Source: Aneurinibacillus tyrosinisolvens
Lineage (GTDB): Bacteria > Bacillota > Bacilli > Aneurinibacillales > Aneurinibacillaceae
NCBI RefSeq assembly: GCF_001015055.1
Contig: NZ_BBWZ01000002.1
Location: 62,001-126,000 of the forward strand
Reading direction: 5' to 3'
DNA length: 64,000 nucleotides
This document shows positions 16,560 through 26,220 of the stretch, piece by piece. The notes under the pieces are model-generated. The model was not told where the DNA came from and did not search any database. It saw only the letters and a list, made by a program, of their open reading frames with translations. Positions within the stretch are counted from its first letter, which is position 1; each line of letters begins with the position of its first letter. A program made the translations under genes and the position numbers.

Positions 16560-18230
16560 ATGAGCATAGTGGAACAAACCAAAGGCAAAATCGTTGAACA
16601 AATTAAAGAGGCCGTACGGGCGGCGCAAATTGTAGAAGAAACACAAATCCCTGATTTCGTGCTGGAGATACCGAAGGATAAGACGCACGGCGATTACGCG
16701 ACGAACATTGCGATGCAGCTTACCCGTATCGCAAGAAAGAATCCGCGCCAAATTGCCGAATTGATCGTAGATAACTTTAAGAAAGAGGCGGCAAACGTAT
16801 CGAAAATCGAGATTGCCGGCCCTGGTTTCATTAACTTCTATATGGATAACAGCTATTTGACAGACGTCGTCGGCCAGGTGCTCGAAGCAGGGGAGAACTA
16901 TGGACGTACAAATACTGGCAACGGCAAGAAGGTCCAGGTTGAGTTCGTCAGCGCGAATCCGACAGGAAGCCTGCACCTCGGACATGCCCGCGGTGCCGCC
17001 TTTGGTGATGCCCTCTGTAACGTGCTTGATTTAGCCGGGTATGACGTGTCCCGGGAATATTACATAAACGATGCCGGGAACCAGATCGTGAACCTCGCCC
17101 GTTCCATTGAAGCGCGGTATTTCCAGGCGCTCGGGCAGAACGTGGAGATGCCGGAGGACGGTTACTTCGGCCAGGATATTATCGAATTCGGAAAAGAGCT
17201 TGCAGAAAAAGACGGCGACAAGTATGCGAAGATGGACGAGAAAGAGCGCTTTATATTTTTCCGCAACTGGGGCCGCGATAAAGAGCTGGAGAAAATCAAA
17301 AGGGACCTCGCCGATTTCCGCGTCCATTTTGACGAGTGGTTCAGCGAGACGTCTCTGTACGAAACGGGCGCGGTAGAAAACATCGTCGGCCTGCTCCGTG
17401 AGAAGGGCTACGTATATGATGAGGACGGCGCGACCTGGCTCCGCTCTACAGAATTCGGCGATGACAAAAACCGTGTGTTAATTAAGCAGGACGGCTCCTA
17501 TACGTATTTAACACCGGACATCGCCTACCATGAGAACAAGTTTGACCGGGGATTTGAGCAGCTTATTAACATCTGGGGCGCCGATCACCATGGGTACATT
17601 CCCCGTATGAAGGCGGCGATGCAGTGCCTTGGCCATGATCCGGAACAGCTTGTGGTGCTCATTAACCAGATGGTCAGCCTGTACCAGGGCGGGGAAAAGG
17701 TAAAAATGTCCAAACGTACCGGAAAAGCCGTTACGATGCGTGATTTGATGGAGGAAGTCGGCACCGATGCAACGCGCTATTTCTTTGCAATGCGCAGCCA
17801 GGATGCCCATCTTGATTTTGATATGGACCTCGCTGTATCGAAGTCAAACGAAAACCCCGTGTTTTATGTTCAATATGCCCATGCGCGTATTTGCAGTATT
17901 TTCCGCCAGGCAGACGAACAGGGCATTGTCTTTGATGAGGCGAAGGCGGACTACAGCCGCCTAACGAGTGAAAAAGAAATCGACCTGCTGAAGCACCTGG
18001 GTGCGTTCCCGGAAGAAGTCGCAGGTGCGGCAGAGGTGCTCGCCCCGCACCGGATTGTCCGCTATGTGCATGAGCTTGCCTCTATGCTGCACAGCTTTTA
18101 CAATGCAGAGCGTGTCATCACAGAAGACGAGGGCCTCACACATGCACGCCTTGGACTTATGAAAGCCGTACGCTTCACGCTGGCGAATGCCCTTCGCTTA
18201 ATCGGTGTTTCCGCACCGGAGCGGATGTAA
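16560..18230 (+). CDS. argS: Arginyl-tRNA synthetase
   Basis: This class I aminoacyl-tRNA synthetase charges tRNA-Arg. Starting at ATG 16560, eight bases after GAGGAGGA, gives 556 residues, equal to B. subtilis ArgS. The ATP-binding HIGH signature appears as HLGHARG near residue 140 and the KMSKS counterpart as [11 protein letters not shown] near residue 382. The N-terminal Add1 domain (about 1-110) and the C-terminal DALR anticodon-binding domain (from about 430) are present. An upstream in-frame ATG at 16476 overlaps ywiB and is rejected. A terminator follows. Confidence 0.95.
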   Translation: MSIVEQTKGKIVEQIKEAVRAAQIVEETQIPDFVLEIPKDKTHGDYATNIAMQLTRIARKNPRQIAELIVDNFKKEAANVSKIEIAGPGFINFYMDNSYLTDVVGQVLEAGENYGRTNTGNGKKVQVEFVSANPTGSLHLGHARGAAFGDALCNVLDLAGYDVSREYYINDAGNQIVNLARSIEARYFQALGQNVEMPEDGYFGQDIIEFGKELAEKDGDKYAKMDEKERFIFFRNWGRDKELEKIKRDLADFRVHFDEWFSETSLYETGAVENIVGLLREKGYVYDEDGATWLRSTEFGDDKNRVLIKQDGSYTYLTPDIAYHENKFDRGFEQLINIWGADHHGYIPRMKAAMQCLGHDPEQLVVLINQMVSLYQGGEKVKMSKRTGKAVTMRDLMEEVGTDATRYFFAMRSQDAHLDFDMDLAVSKSNENPVFYVQYAHARICSIFRQADEQGIVFDEAKADYSRLTSEKEIDLLKHLGAFPEEVAGAAEVLAPHRIVRYVHELASMLHSFYNAERVITEDEGLTHARLGLMKAVRFTLANALRLIGVSAPERM

Positions 18231-18251
18231 CTAAAAACCTGACTGAATCAG

Positions 18252-18288
18252 AATACAGCCTTCCCATCGGGGAAAGGCTGTATTTTTT
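18252..18288 (+). terminator. Terminator of ywiB-argS
   Basis: The stem AATACAGCCTT with AAGGCTGTATT is followed by TTTTTATTTT. Confidence 0.85.
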
Positions 18289-18369
18289 ATTTTCCCAGGC
18301 AGGAATTATTAGATGGGGCGAGAATAGTTACCGTATCATTATTTATTTTATTTTTCTGTAACATCTGAC

Positions 18370-18408
18370 TGAATGGTCATTCACAATTTTGAAAAAGCGT
18401 GCTATGAT
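18370..18408 (+). promoter_or_regulatory. fadF promoter with overlapping palindrome
   Basis: TTCACA (18380-18385) and TATGAT (18403-18408) are 17 bases apart and look like a vegetative promoter. A 14-bp inverted repeat, TGAATGGTCATTCA (18370-18383), overlaps the -35 hexamer. Its half-sites resemble the TGAATG/CATTCA halves of B. subtilis FadR sites, though the spacer is shorter. The position fits repression of fadF by a TetR-family fatty-acid regulator. Confidence 0.6.
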
Positions 18409-18470
18409 AAGATTATACTTTTCATTATAGTCAGATTATTTTCGTGCTTATGCATAAAGGAGATGAGAGA

Positions 18471-20573
18471 ATGGGCTTCTTGCCACTGATTAACCTGATC
18501 GCGTTTTTTGCGGTAGTGGGATATGCAATCTACTTGTTTGCTCACCTGGTGTACAGCCGCGTCACTTTCATTAAATTAGGCCGGGCGGCCAATTTAAGCG
18601 AAGACACGAGCCAGCGCGTGAACCAGTTTATGGTCAACGTGTTCGGCCAGAAAAAGCTATTGAAAGATTCGAAGAGCGGGGTCATGCACATTGTGCTGTT
18701 CTATGGGTTCCTGCTCGTGCAATTCGGAGCGCTTGATTTAATTTGGAAGGGCTTACGGCCGGGATCCCACCTGCCGTTCGGATCAGCTTATCCGTATTTC
18801 CTCTTATTCCAGGAAGTTGTCGTTGTGGCTATTTTGCTCGCCATCTTCTATGCCTGGTACCGCCGGAATGTAGAGAAATTAAAGCGCTTAAAACGGGGCT
18901 GGAAAGCGAACATCGTTGTATGGCTCATTACGATTCTTATGATCAGTACGCTTATTTCGGAAGCGATGGAAATTGTGTGGCTGCACAATGATGCGATTGG
19001 TTTCCGTTCGACCCAGCCGATTGCTTCCAGCCTGGCTCTCCTGTTTGGCAGCATCGGATCAGGTGCAGCGGCCGCTGTATTCTATGTGTTCTGGTGGGCT
19101 CATTTATCGGCTCTCCTGTTCTTCCTTGTTTATATTCCACAGGGAAAGCACGCGCACTTATTATTTGCACCATACAACTGGCTGATGAAGGATAAGAGCC
19201 GTCCGCCGGGAAAACTCAGCACGATTGATTTCGAGAAGCTTGAAGAAGAAGGCGCCGAGGAATTCGGAGTCGGCCGGATTGAGAATTTTACACAGAACCA
19301 GCTCATTGATTTGTACGCCTGTGTAGAATGTGGACGCTGTACGAATATGTGTCCCGCTTCCGGCACCGGAAAAACGCTTTCGCCGATGGACCTCATTGTA
19401 AAAATGCGGGATCACCTGACAGATAAAGGGGCAGCCATCACAGGACGTACACCATGGATGCCTGCAGCAGCCTTTAAGCAGAAGCAGGGGAACGTGCTTG
19501 CGATGCAGGCGGGAGCCAATGAAGTGGCGGCTACAACAGAAGGATCGTCCGCTCTTGCGTACGATGTAGAACTTATCGGCGATGTGATTACGGAAGAAGA
19601 ATTGTGGGCTTGTACGACGTGCCGCAACTGTGAAGACCAGTGCCCGGTTGCGAATGAGCATGTGGGCCACATTATCGATATGCGCCGTTATCTCGTCATG
19701 ACCCAGGGCCAGATGCCGTCTGATGCACAGCGTGCCCTAAGCAACATCGAGCGTCAGAGCAATCCGTGGGGAATTAACCGGAAAGACCGGATTAAATGGC
19801 GCGAAGGAATGGAAGACCTTGTTCCGACGGTCAAAGAAGCGGAAGAATTCGAATACCTGTTCTTCGTCGGATCTATGGGATCGTTTGACAACCGTACCAT
19901 CAAGATTACCCAATCATTCGTTCGCGTGATGAATAAAGCGGGCATCAAGTTCGCTATTCTCGGCAACGAAGAGAAGAACTCCGGCGATACAGCCCGCCGT
20001 CTCGGCAACGAAATGCTGTTCCAGGAGCTTGCCATGGAGAACATCGGCAACTTCCAGAAATACGATGTGAAGAAAATTGTCACAATGGATCCGCACGCAT
20101 ACAATACATTTAAAAACGAATACCCTGAATTCGGGCTTGAAGATGTGGAAGTCTACCACCACACCGAGCTGCTTGTACGCTGGCTGCGGGAAGGCCGTAT
20201 TAAGCCGGTGAACGAGGTGAAAGAGCGCGTTACGTATCATGACTCGTGCTACCTTGGCCGCTATAACGACATCTACGACGCGCCGCGTGAGATTTTATCC
20301 GCGATTCCTGGCATGAGCATTGTCGAAATGGAACGCAATGGCTGTGACAGCATGTGCTGCGGTGCCGGCGGCGGGATGATGTGGCAGGAAGAGCACCAGG
20401 GAACAAGGGTCAATATCGCCCGTACCGAGCAGGCTCTCGCGGTAGAGCCGACAACGATCGGAAGCGCGTGCCCGTACTGCTTAACGATGCTGTCAGACGG
20501 TACGAAAGCGAAAGAAGTGGAAGACAAAGTACAGACGCTCGACATGGTTGAAATTTTAGAAAAATCCTTATAA
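18471..20573 (+). CDS. fadF: Membrane iron-sulfur oxidoreductase FadF
   Basis: This 700-residue protein combines an N-terminal membrane part (about residues 1-230, several helices like nitrate reductase gamma) with two ferredoxin-type 4Fe-4S motifs, CVECGRCTNMCP near residue 285 and CTTCRNCEDQCP near 382, and two heterodisulfide-reductase-type CCG domains with CYLGRYNDIYD and CCGAGGG in the C-terminal half. It matches B. subtilis FadF (YwjF, about 705 residues), thought to pass electrons from acyl-CoA dehydrogenases and ETF to quinones. The ATG at 18471 is preferred over GTG 18444 because AAAGGAGATG lies between them. It is monocistronic, with its own promoter and palindrome, and sits upstream of the beta-oxidation genes. 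Confidence 0.9.
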   Translation: MGFLPLINLIAFFAVVGYAIYLFAHLVYSRVTFIKLGRAANLSEDTSQRVNQFMVNVFGQKKLLKDSKSGVMHIVLFYGFLLVQFGALDLIWKGLRPGSHLPFGSAYPYFLLFQEVVVVAILLAIFYAWYRRNVEKLKRLKRGWKANIVVWLITILMISTLISEAMEIVWLHNDAIGFRSTQPIASSLALLFGSIGSGAAAAVFYVFWWAHLSALLFFLVYIPQGKHAHLLFAPYNWLMKDKSRPPGKLSTIDFEKLEEEGAEEFGVGRIENFTQNQLIDLYACVECGRCTNMCPASGTGKTLSPMDLIVKMRDHLTDKGAAITGRTPWMPAAAFKQKQGNVLAMQAGANEVAATTEGSSALAYDVELIGDVITEEELWACTTCRNCEDQCPVANEHVGHIIDMRRYLVMTQGQMPSDAQRALSNIERQSNPWGINRKDRIKWREGMEDLVPTVKEAEEFEYLFFVGSMGSFDNRTIKITQSFVRVMNKAGIKFAILGNEEKNSGDTARRLGNEMLFQELAMENIGNFQKYDVKKIVTMDPHAYNTFKNEYPEFGLEDVEVYHHTELLVRWLREGRIKPVNEVKERVTYHDSCYLGRYNDIYDAPREILSAIPGMSIVEMERNGCDSMCCGAGGGMMWQEEHQGTRVNIARTEQALAVEPTTIGSACPYCLTMLSDGTKAKEVEDKVQTLDMVEILEKSL

Positions 20574-20619
20574 AAGCACCTTTTGTATTTACCTAAAGAT
20601 TGGTAAAATGGAAAGAAGG

Positions 20620-20656
20620 AAACAAACCCGGCTAAAAAATGGAGCCGGGTCTGTTT
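20620..20656 (+). terminator. Hairpin after fadF
   Basis: The arms AAACAAACCCGGCT and AGCCGGGTCTGTTT pair with one mismatch and a nine-base loop. The T tract is short, so termination may be partial. Confidence 0.6.
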
Positions 20657-20670
20657 CAGAATTGAAACTG

Positions 20671-20688
20671 ACCGAGCAATCGCTCGGT
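20671..20688 (+). promoter_or_regulatory. Candidate TetR operator ahead of the thiolase operon
   Basis: ACCGAGCAATCGCTCGGT is an 18-bp inverted repeat with a four-base centre, 34 bases before the thiolase start. Its GAGC-N4-GCTC core is shared with the site at 26179-26194 just upstream of the tetR gene that lies in the same cluster. Confidence 0.65.
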
Positions 20689-20722
20689 TTGAGCATCCGC
20701 ATAAACAGGGAGGCGCAGGATA

Positions 20723-21906
20723 ATGAAAAAATCGGTAATCGTAAGTGCGGCAAGAACTCCATTCGGCAAATTTGGTGGAAGTCTCAAGTCACTGCAGGCA
20801 GTTGATTTAGGCGGTATCGTTATTAAAGAAGCAATAGAACGTGCTGGAATTGCACCAGAAATGGTAGAAGAAGTGATCATGGGCATGGTGCTTCAAGGAG
20901 GCGCACGTCAAATTCCTTCGCGCCAGGCAGCGAGAAAAGCGGGCTTGCCATGGGAAGTGCAGACGGAAACGATCAATAAAGTTTGCGCATCCGGATTGCG
21001 CAGCGTTACGCTTGCTGACCAGATTATCCGGCTGGAGATGCCGATATCATTGTCGCCGGCGGAATGGAGAGCATGAGCAATGCCCCGTATATTCTGCCGA
21101 ACGCGCGCTGGGGCATGCGGATGGGCGACGGGAAAGCGGTCGACTTAATGCTCCATGACGGATTAACGGACGCATATGATGGACAGCACATGGCTGTGCA
21201 TGGAAGCAATGTAGCTGCAGAATACGACATTTCCCGGGAAAAACAGGACGAATGGGCGCTGCGAAGCCAGCAAAGGGCCGCAGAAGCGATGAAATCCGGC
21301 AAATTTAGCGAAGAAATTGTACCTGTGGAAATTCCACAGAGAAAAGGCGACCCGATTGTTGTCGACAAAGATGAAGCCCCCCGTGAAACAAGCATCGAAC
21401 AGCTTACGAAACTGCCTCCGGTCTTTACAAAAGACGGTTCGATTACAGCCGGCAACGCGCCGGGTGTGAATGATGGCGCAGGTGCCATGGTGGTCATGTC
21501 GGAGGAGAAGGCAAACGAGCTTGGCGTAAGTCCGCTGGCAACGATTCTTGGCCACGCGGCGGTTGGACAGGAAGCGCCTTACATCGCAACAACGCCGGGG
21601 CTCGCGATAAATAAACTATTAAAGAAAACTGACTATACATTAGACCAAATCGACTTGTTCGAAGTAAACGAAGCGTTTGCGGCCGTTACGCTCACAAGCG
21701 AGAAGATTGTCGGCTGGGATCCGGAGAAGGTGAATGTAAACGGCGGGGCCATCGCATTCGGCCACCCGATAGGTGCTAGCGGAGCCCGCATCCTTATGAC
21801 GCTTATTTATGAATTGCGCCGCCGTGGCGGGGGATTGGGCATTGCAGCCATTTGCTCGGGTGCTGCCCAGGGCGACGCCGTCCTTGTGGAAGTTCCTCGT
21901 ACGTAG
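20723..21906 (+). pseudogene. mmgA: Acetyl-CoA acetyltransferase (thiolase), frameshifted in this sequence
   Basis: Thiolase cleaves 3-ketoacyl-CoA, the last step of beta-oxidation. From ATG 20723, behind GGGAGG, about 103 codons read well, including the acylated Cys in NKVCASG near residue 88. The frame then shifts by -1 near 21029-21033; adding one G to make CCGGGCTGG restores a continuous protein of about 394 residues. The downstream part carries the catalytic GHPIGASGA His and the second Cys in ICSGAAQGD. As in speB, one G appears to be missing from a short G run. The gene heads a tight operon with mmgB, mmgC, acdA and meaB. Confidence 0.85.
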
Positions 21907-21949
21907 GAGAAAAGAAAACGCTTTAAAAGAAAAGGGAGGATGGAGAAGG

Positions 21950-22801
21950 ATGGACGTTACGAAGTTTATGGTAATTGGTGCCGGCCAAATGGGAGGCGGC
22001 ATTGCACAGGTTGCGGCACAGGCCGGGCTCCAGGTCATTCTGCATGATATAAAAGATGAGTTCGTGAACCGCGGCCTTGGTGTCATTACGAAAAACCTTT
22101 CCCGCGATGTGGAGAAAGGGCGGAAAACGGAAGAAGAAAAACAGGCGATTCTGAGCCGAATCCAGCCTTCTACAGATCTTGCAAACGCGAAAGAAATTGA
22201 TTTCGTCGTAGAAGCGATTGTTGAGAATATGGATGTGAAAACAGAGCTGTTTAAGCAGCTGGATGAAATTGCGCCGGCGCACGCCATTCTCGCAAGTAAT
22301 ACATCCTCCCTGCCGATTACGGAAATTGCCGCGGTAACAGGCCGTCCGGAAAAAGTGATCGGGATGCATTTTATGAATCCGGTTCCAGTAATGAAGCTTA
22401 TTGAGGTCATTCGCGGCCTTGCTACATCGGATGAAACGTACAAAGTCGTAGCCGATTTATCGGAAAAAATGGGCAAAACAGCGGTGGAAGTAAATGATTT
22501 CCCGGGCTTTGTGTCCAACCGTATCCTGCTGCCGATGATTAACGAAGCGATTTACTGTGTGTATGAAGGGGTAGCCACTCCGGAGGCGATCGACGATGTG
22601 ATGAAAATGGGGATGAACCATCCGATGGGGCCGCTTACGCTTGCCGACTTCATCGGCCTGGATACATGCCTGTACATTATGGAAGTTCTTCATGAAGGAC
22701 TCGGGGATTCCAAATACCGCCCTTGCCCGCTTCTCCGTAAATATGTAAAAGCAGGCTGGCTGGGCCGTAAATCCGGGCGCGGATTTTACGTCTATGAATA
22801 G
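21950..22801 (+). CDS. mmgB: 3-hydroxyacyl-CoA (hydroxybutyryl-CoA) dehydrogenase
   Basis: This NAD-dependent enzyme oxidises 3-hydroxyacyl-CoA to 3-ketoacyl-CoA and is 283 residues long. The NAD-binding loop [11 protein letters not shown] is near residue 10. The [13 protein letters not shown] segment near residue 139 carries the catalytic His, and [10 protein letters not shown] and [12 protein letters not shown] lie in the C-terminal dimerisation domain. The ATG at 21950 has GGGAGGA upstream; an in-frame ATG at 21809 lies inside the thiolase gene and is rejected. It lies between the thiolase and acyl-CoA dehydrogenase genes of the same operon. Confidence 0.93.
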   Translation: MDVTKFMVIGAGQMGGGIAQVAAQAGLQVILHDIKDEFVNRGLGVITKNLSRDVEKGRKTEEEKQAILSRIQPSTDLANAKEIDFVVEAIVENMDVKTELFKQLDEIAPAHAILASNTSSLPITEIAAVTGRPEKVIGMHFMNPVPVMKLIEVIRGLATSDETYKVVADLSEKMGKTAVEVNDFPGFVSNRILLPMINEAIYCVYEGVATPEAIDDVMKMGMNHPMGPLTLADFIGLDTCLYIMEVLHEGLGDSKYRPCPLLRKYVKAGWLGRKSGRGFYVYE

Positions 22802-22820
22802 AATCCAAGGAGGATAAACG

Positions 22821-23963
22821 ATGCAATTGTTCTTTACGGAAGAACAGGAAATGATGCGCCGGATGGTACGGGATTTTGCCCAGAATGAAATTGCCCCGCA
22901 GGTTGAGAAGATGGAGGAAACAGATGAGTTTCCACTCGAATTGATTCGCAAGATGGGCGAATACGGTTTGATGGGGATTCCGGTGCCGGAGCAATGGGGA
23001 GGAGCGGGCGCGGATTTTCTTTCCTACATTCTGGCGATAAATGAAATTTCCAAAGTAAGCGCAACGGTAGGGGTTATCCTATCGGTTCACACCTCTGTCG
23101 GAACAAACCCGATTCTCTACTTTGGGAGTGAAGAGCAGAAGAAGAAGTATGTGCCAAAGCTGGCGAGCGGACAATATATTGGCGCTTTTGCGCTAACAGA
23201 ACCGGGTGCCGGCTCGGATGCGGCGGGCCTTCGCACGTCTGCTGTAAAAAAAGGCGATAAATATATTTTAAACGGCTCCAAGGTATTCATTACAAATGCG
23301 GGCGCGGCGGACGTTTATGTAACGTTCGCGGTCACTGATTCGTCAAAAGGCACGAAAGGAATTTCGGCGTTTATTGTCGAAAAGAATACACCAGGATTTA
23401 CAATCGGCAAAAAAGAGAAGAAAATGGGCCTCCACGGTTCCAGCACGTGTGAGCTTATTTTCGACAATGCCCAGGTGCCTGTAGAGAACCTTCTTGGAGA
23501 GGAAGGACAGGGATTTACCATCGCCCTGGCTAATCTTGAGGTCGGCCGCATCGGTATCGCCGCCCAGGGGCTCGGCATCGCTGAAGGCGCACTTGGCCAC
23601 GCGGTTGCCTATGCACAAGAGCGGCACCAATTCGGCAAACCGATTTCCGCCCAGCAGGCGATTGCTTTTAAGCTCGCCGATATGGCGACGCAGATTGAAG
23701 CGGCCCGCCTCCTCGTCTACCGGGCAGCCAGCCTGCGCAATGAAGGGCTCAAATGCGGAATGGAATCTTCGATGGCGAAACGGTTTGCGACCGACACGGC
23801 GATGAAAGTAACAACGGAAGCGATTCAGGTGTTCGGCGGGTACGGCTATACGCGTGACTACCCGGTAGAACGGCTCTTCCGGGATGCGAAAATTACACAG
23901 ATTTATGAAGGCACGAACCAAATTCAGCGCATTGTTATTTCAAAACATCTATTAAACAAATAA
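22821..23963 (+). CDS. mmgC: Acyl-CoA dehydrogenase, MmgC type
   Basis: This FAD enzyme introduces the trans-2 double bond in acyl-CoA and passes electrons to ETF. It is 380 residues long, as usual for short-chain members. The signatures GAFALTEPGAGSDA near residue 117 and [19 protein letters not shown] near residue 270 are present, and IYEGTNQIQR near the C-terminus supplies the catalytic Glu of the short-chain type. Residues around the N-terminus (FTEEQEMMRRMVRDFA) are closest to B. subtilis MmgC in my memory. An AAGGAGG site precedes the start. It is followed 21 bases later by a second acyl-CoA dehydrogenase. Confidence 0.93.
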   Translation: MQLFFTEEQEMMRRMVRDFAQNEIAPQVEKMEETDEFPLELIRKMGEYGLMGIPVPEQWGGAGADFLSYILAINEISKVSATVGVILSVHTSVGTNPILYFGSEEQKKKYVPKLASGQYIGAFALTEPGAGSDAAGLRTSAVKKGDKYILNGSKVFITNAGAADVYVTFAVTDSSKGTKGISAFIVEKNTPGFTIGKKEKKMGLHGSSTCELIFDNAQVPVENLLGEEGQGFTIALANLEVGRIGIAAQGLGIAEGALGHAVAYAQERHQFGKPISAQQAIAFKLADMATQIEAARLLVYRAASLRNEGLKCGMESSMAKRFATDTAMKVTTEAIQVFGGYGYTRDYPVERLFRDAKITQIYEGTNQIQRIVISKHLLNK

Positions 23964-23984
23964 TAAGCACAGGAGTGGAGAGAG

Positions 23985-25127
23985 ATGGATTTCCAATTAT
24001 CTGAAGAGCACAAAATGCTGCGCCAAATGGTACGCGATTTTGCTGAGAATGAACTGGCGGCCAAGGCGGGAGAGCGCGATGAAGAGGAACGTTTCGATAT
24101 GGAAGTTTTCCACAAGATGGCTGAGCTTGGTTTAACCGGGATTCCGTGGGGAGAAGAATACGGTGGCGCCGGCTTTGATTTCTTAAGCTACGTTATCGCT
24201 GTTGAAGAGCTATCCCGTGTGGATTCTTCCGTTGGGGTTACGCTATCCGCCCACACTTCGCTTGCCAGCTGGCCGATCTATAAGTTCGGCACAGAAGAGC
24301 AGAAACAGAAGTACCTTCGCCCGCTTGCGGAAGGGAAAAGCATGGGCGCGTATTGCCTGACCGAGCCAGGATCCGGTTCGGATGCGGCAGGGATGAAAAC
24401 CGTCGCCAGAAAAGACGGCAATGAATACGTTCTGAACGGCAGTAAAATCTTTATTACAAACGGCGGACTCGCCGATATTTACATTGTTTTCGCGGCGACA
24501 ACGCCTGAATTGAAGCACAAGGGACAGACGGCTTTCATTGTAACGAGCGATACGCCGGGATTCAAAGTAGGAAAGAAAGAAAAGAAATTAGGCATCCGCT
24601 CCTCAGCTACAACAGAAATCATCTTCGAGGACTGCCGTGTGCCGGCTGAGAATATCCTTGGCGAAGAGGGCCAGGGCTTTAAAATCGCGATGATGACGCT
24701 CGACGGCGGCCGTAACGGCATTGCCGCCCAGGCACTCGGCATCGCCGACGGTGCGCTCACCCACGCGACTGCTTATGCGAAAGAGCGCCACCAGTTCGGC
24801 AAACCAATCGCTGCCCAGCAGGCCATTGCCTTTAAACTTGCCGATATGGCGACCAAAGTAGAAGCAGCCCGTCTCCTGACATACCAGGCGGCTGTTCTGG
24901 AAGACAGCGGGCTTCCATACGGCAAGGCTTCCGCGATGGCGAAGTTATTTGCCGGCGATGCGGCTATGGAAGTGACAACGGAAGCCGTTCAAGTATTCGG
25001 CGGCTATGGCTATACGCGTGAATATCCGGTAGAACGCTTTATGCGTGACGCCAAAATTACGCAAATTTACGAAGGAACGAACGAAATTCAGCGCCTTGTC
25101 ATTTCCGGGTACTTATTGAAAGACTAA
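23985..25127 (+). CDS. acdA: Acyl-CoA dehydrogenase, AcdA type
   Basis: This is the second acyl-CoA dehydrogenase of the operon, again 380 residues. It has [13 protein letters not shown], the C-terminal [10 protein letters not shown] with the catalytic Glu, and [19 protein letters not shown]. The N-terminal segment [19 protein letters not shown] and the [16 protein letters not shown] segment are characteristic of B. subtilis AcdA rather than MmgC. Having two different dehydrogenases in tandem suggests different chain or branch preferences, for example straight and branched short-chain acyl-CoAs; that is an inference. GGAGTGGAGAG lies upstream of the start. Confidence 0.92.
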   Translation: MDFQLSEEHKMLRQMVRDFAENELAAKAGERDEEERFDMEVFHKMAELGLTGIPWGEEYGGAGFDFLSYVIAVEELSRVDSSVGVTLSAHTSLASWPIYKFGTEEQKQKYLRPLAEGKSMGAYCLTEPGSGSDAAGMKTVARKDGNEYVLNGSKIFITNGGLADIYIVFAATTPELKHKGQTAFIVTSDTPGFKVGKKEKKLGIRSSATTEIIFEDCRVPAENILGEEGQGFKIAMMTLDGGRNGIAAQALGIADGALTHATAYAKERHQFGKPIAAQQAIAFKLADMATKVEAARLLTYQAAVLEDSGLPYGKASAMAKLFAGDAAMEVTTEAVQVFGGYGYTREYPVERFMRDAKITQIYEGTNEIQRLVISGYLLKD

Positions 25128-25140
25128 GGGTGTGGACCGA

Positions 25141-26085
25141 TTGCATACATTAGTAAAACGAATTCTCGCAGGAGATCGCCGGGCTGTTGCCCGGGCGATC
25201 TCGTATGTCGAGGATAATCATCCAGAGAAAACGCAGGTGCTCCAGGATCTTTTCCCCCATACAGGGAAAGCCTTTCTTGTCGGCATTACCGGGTCGCCTG
25301 GCGCAGGGAAAAGCTCGTTTGTGGACAAGCTGATTGGCTACCTGCGCAGAAAAAGTCTAACCGTTGGGATTGTTGCCGTTGATCCGACAAGTCCGTTTAC
25401 CGGCGGCGCTATTCTGGGCGATCGCATCCGCATGCAGGATCACTTCCTCGACGAAGGGGTATTCATCCGCAGCATGGGGACCCGGGGAAGCCTGGGCGGT
25501 CTTGCCCGCGCTACGAAGGAAGCGGTCCGTGTGCTCGACGCGTACGGAAAAGATGTCATTATCATTGAAACGGTCGGTGTAGGCCAGTCTGAACTCGACA
25601 TTATGAACATCGCCGACTCCACTGCAGTCGTCCTCAATCCGGGCAGCGGCGACACCGTGCAGGCGTTCAAGGCCGGAATTATGGAAATCGCGGATTTGTT
25701 TATTCTGAACAAAGCGGACCTTGCAGGAACGGAGAAGCTAATGCGGGAAGTCGAGCAAATGCTCGACCTAGTAAAGCACGATGCTCCATGGCGGCCTCCT
25801 ATCGTTAAAACAATCAGCGTACAGAATAAAGGGATTGACGAAGTGTGGGACGCCTTTCTTACGCACAAATCATATCTTGCCGAAAGCGGGGAACGGGACA
25901 AGCGCCGTGCTTCCCACTTGAGGGAGGAAGTCGTTGAAATCGTGGAGTACGACGTGCACCGGGTCATTGTCAGCCAGCTGCGCGACGAGGCGTATGCGGG
26001 AGTAATGGAAAAGGTGTCGCGGCGTGAGGTAGACCCTTACGAAATCGCCGGACAGCTCTTGCAGCAGCTCTTGAAAGGAAAATAA
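25141..26085 (+). CDS. meaB: MeaB-type GTPase, cobalamin mutase chaperone
   Basis: MeaB is a G3E-family GTPase that protects and reloads acyl-CoA mutases using adenosylcobalamin. The Walker A loop GSPGAGKSS near residue 50, the VDPTSPFTGGAILGDRIRM block, ETVGVGQSE and the NKADLAG guanine-specificity motif are all present, followed by a C-terminal helical dimerisation arm. The TTG at 25141 is taken as start because AAGGGTG lies eight bases before it; GTG 25132 falls at the edge of that site and would add three residues. It is the last gene of the thiolase operon, while the mutase it would normally serve (icmF) has its own fused chaperone domain just downstream. Confidence 0.9.
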   Translation: MHTLVKRILAGDRRAVARAISYVEDNHPEKTQVLQDLFPHTGKAFLVGITGSPGAGKSSFVDKLIGYLRRKSLTVGIVAVDPTSPFTGGAILGDRIRMQDHFLDEGVFIRSMGTRGSLGGLARATKEAVRVLDAYGKDVIIIETVGVGQSELDIMNIADSTAVVLNPGSGDTVQAFKAGIMEIADLFILNKADLAGTEKLMREVEQMLDLVKHDAPWRPPIVKTISVQNKGIDEVWDAFLTHKSYLAESGERDKRRASHLREEVVEIVEYDVHRVIVSQLRDEAYAGVMEKVSRREVDPYEIAGQLLQQLLKGK

Positions 26086-26099
26086 TTTTCTGAAAAATA

Positions 26100-26129
26100 T
26101 TGCAGAGACCGCTCGTTTCTTTGTATAAT
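26100..26129 (+). promoter_or_regulatory. Promoter of the tetR-icmF unit
   Basis: TTGCAG and TATAAT are separated by 18 bases, starting 15 bases after the meaB stop. The -10 is a perfect consensus. It lies about 50 bases upstream of the candidate operator. Confidence 0.6.
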
Positions 26130-26141
26130 AAAAAAAAGAGA

Positions 26142-26168
26142 GAGAAGGCAAATAATGCCTTTTCTTTT
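26142..26168 (+). terminator. Hairpin with T-rich tail downstream of meaB
   Basis: GAGAAGGCA pairs with TGCCTTTTC across AATAA and is followed by TTTTTCTCT. It may end the thiolase operon transcript, but since it lies after the tetR promoter it may also attenuate tetR. Confidence 0.5.
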
Positions 26169-26178
26169 TCTCTATCCC

Positions 26179-26194
26179 CTGAGCAAACGCTCAG
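26179..26194 (+). promoter_or_regulatory. Candidate TetR operator ahead of tetR-icmF
   Basis: CTGAGCAAACGCTCAG is an inverted repeat with the same GAGC-N4-GCTC core as the site at 20671-20688. It lies 26 bases before the TetR start, fitting autoregulation. Confidence 0.65.
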
Positions 26195-26220
26195 TCGACA
26201 TAAGGAGAGGAGAAACAACA

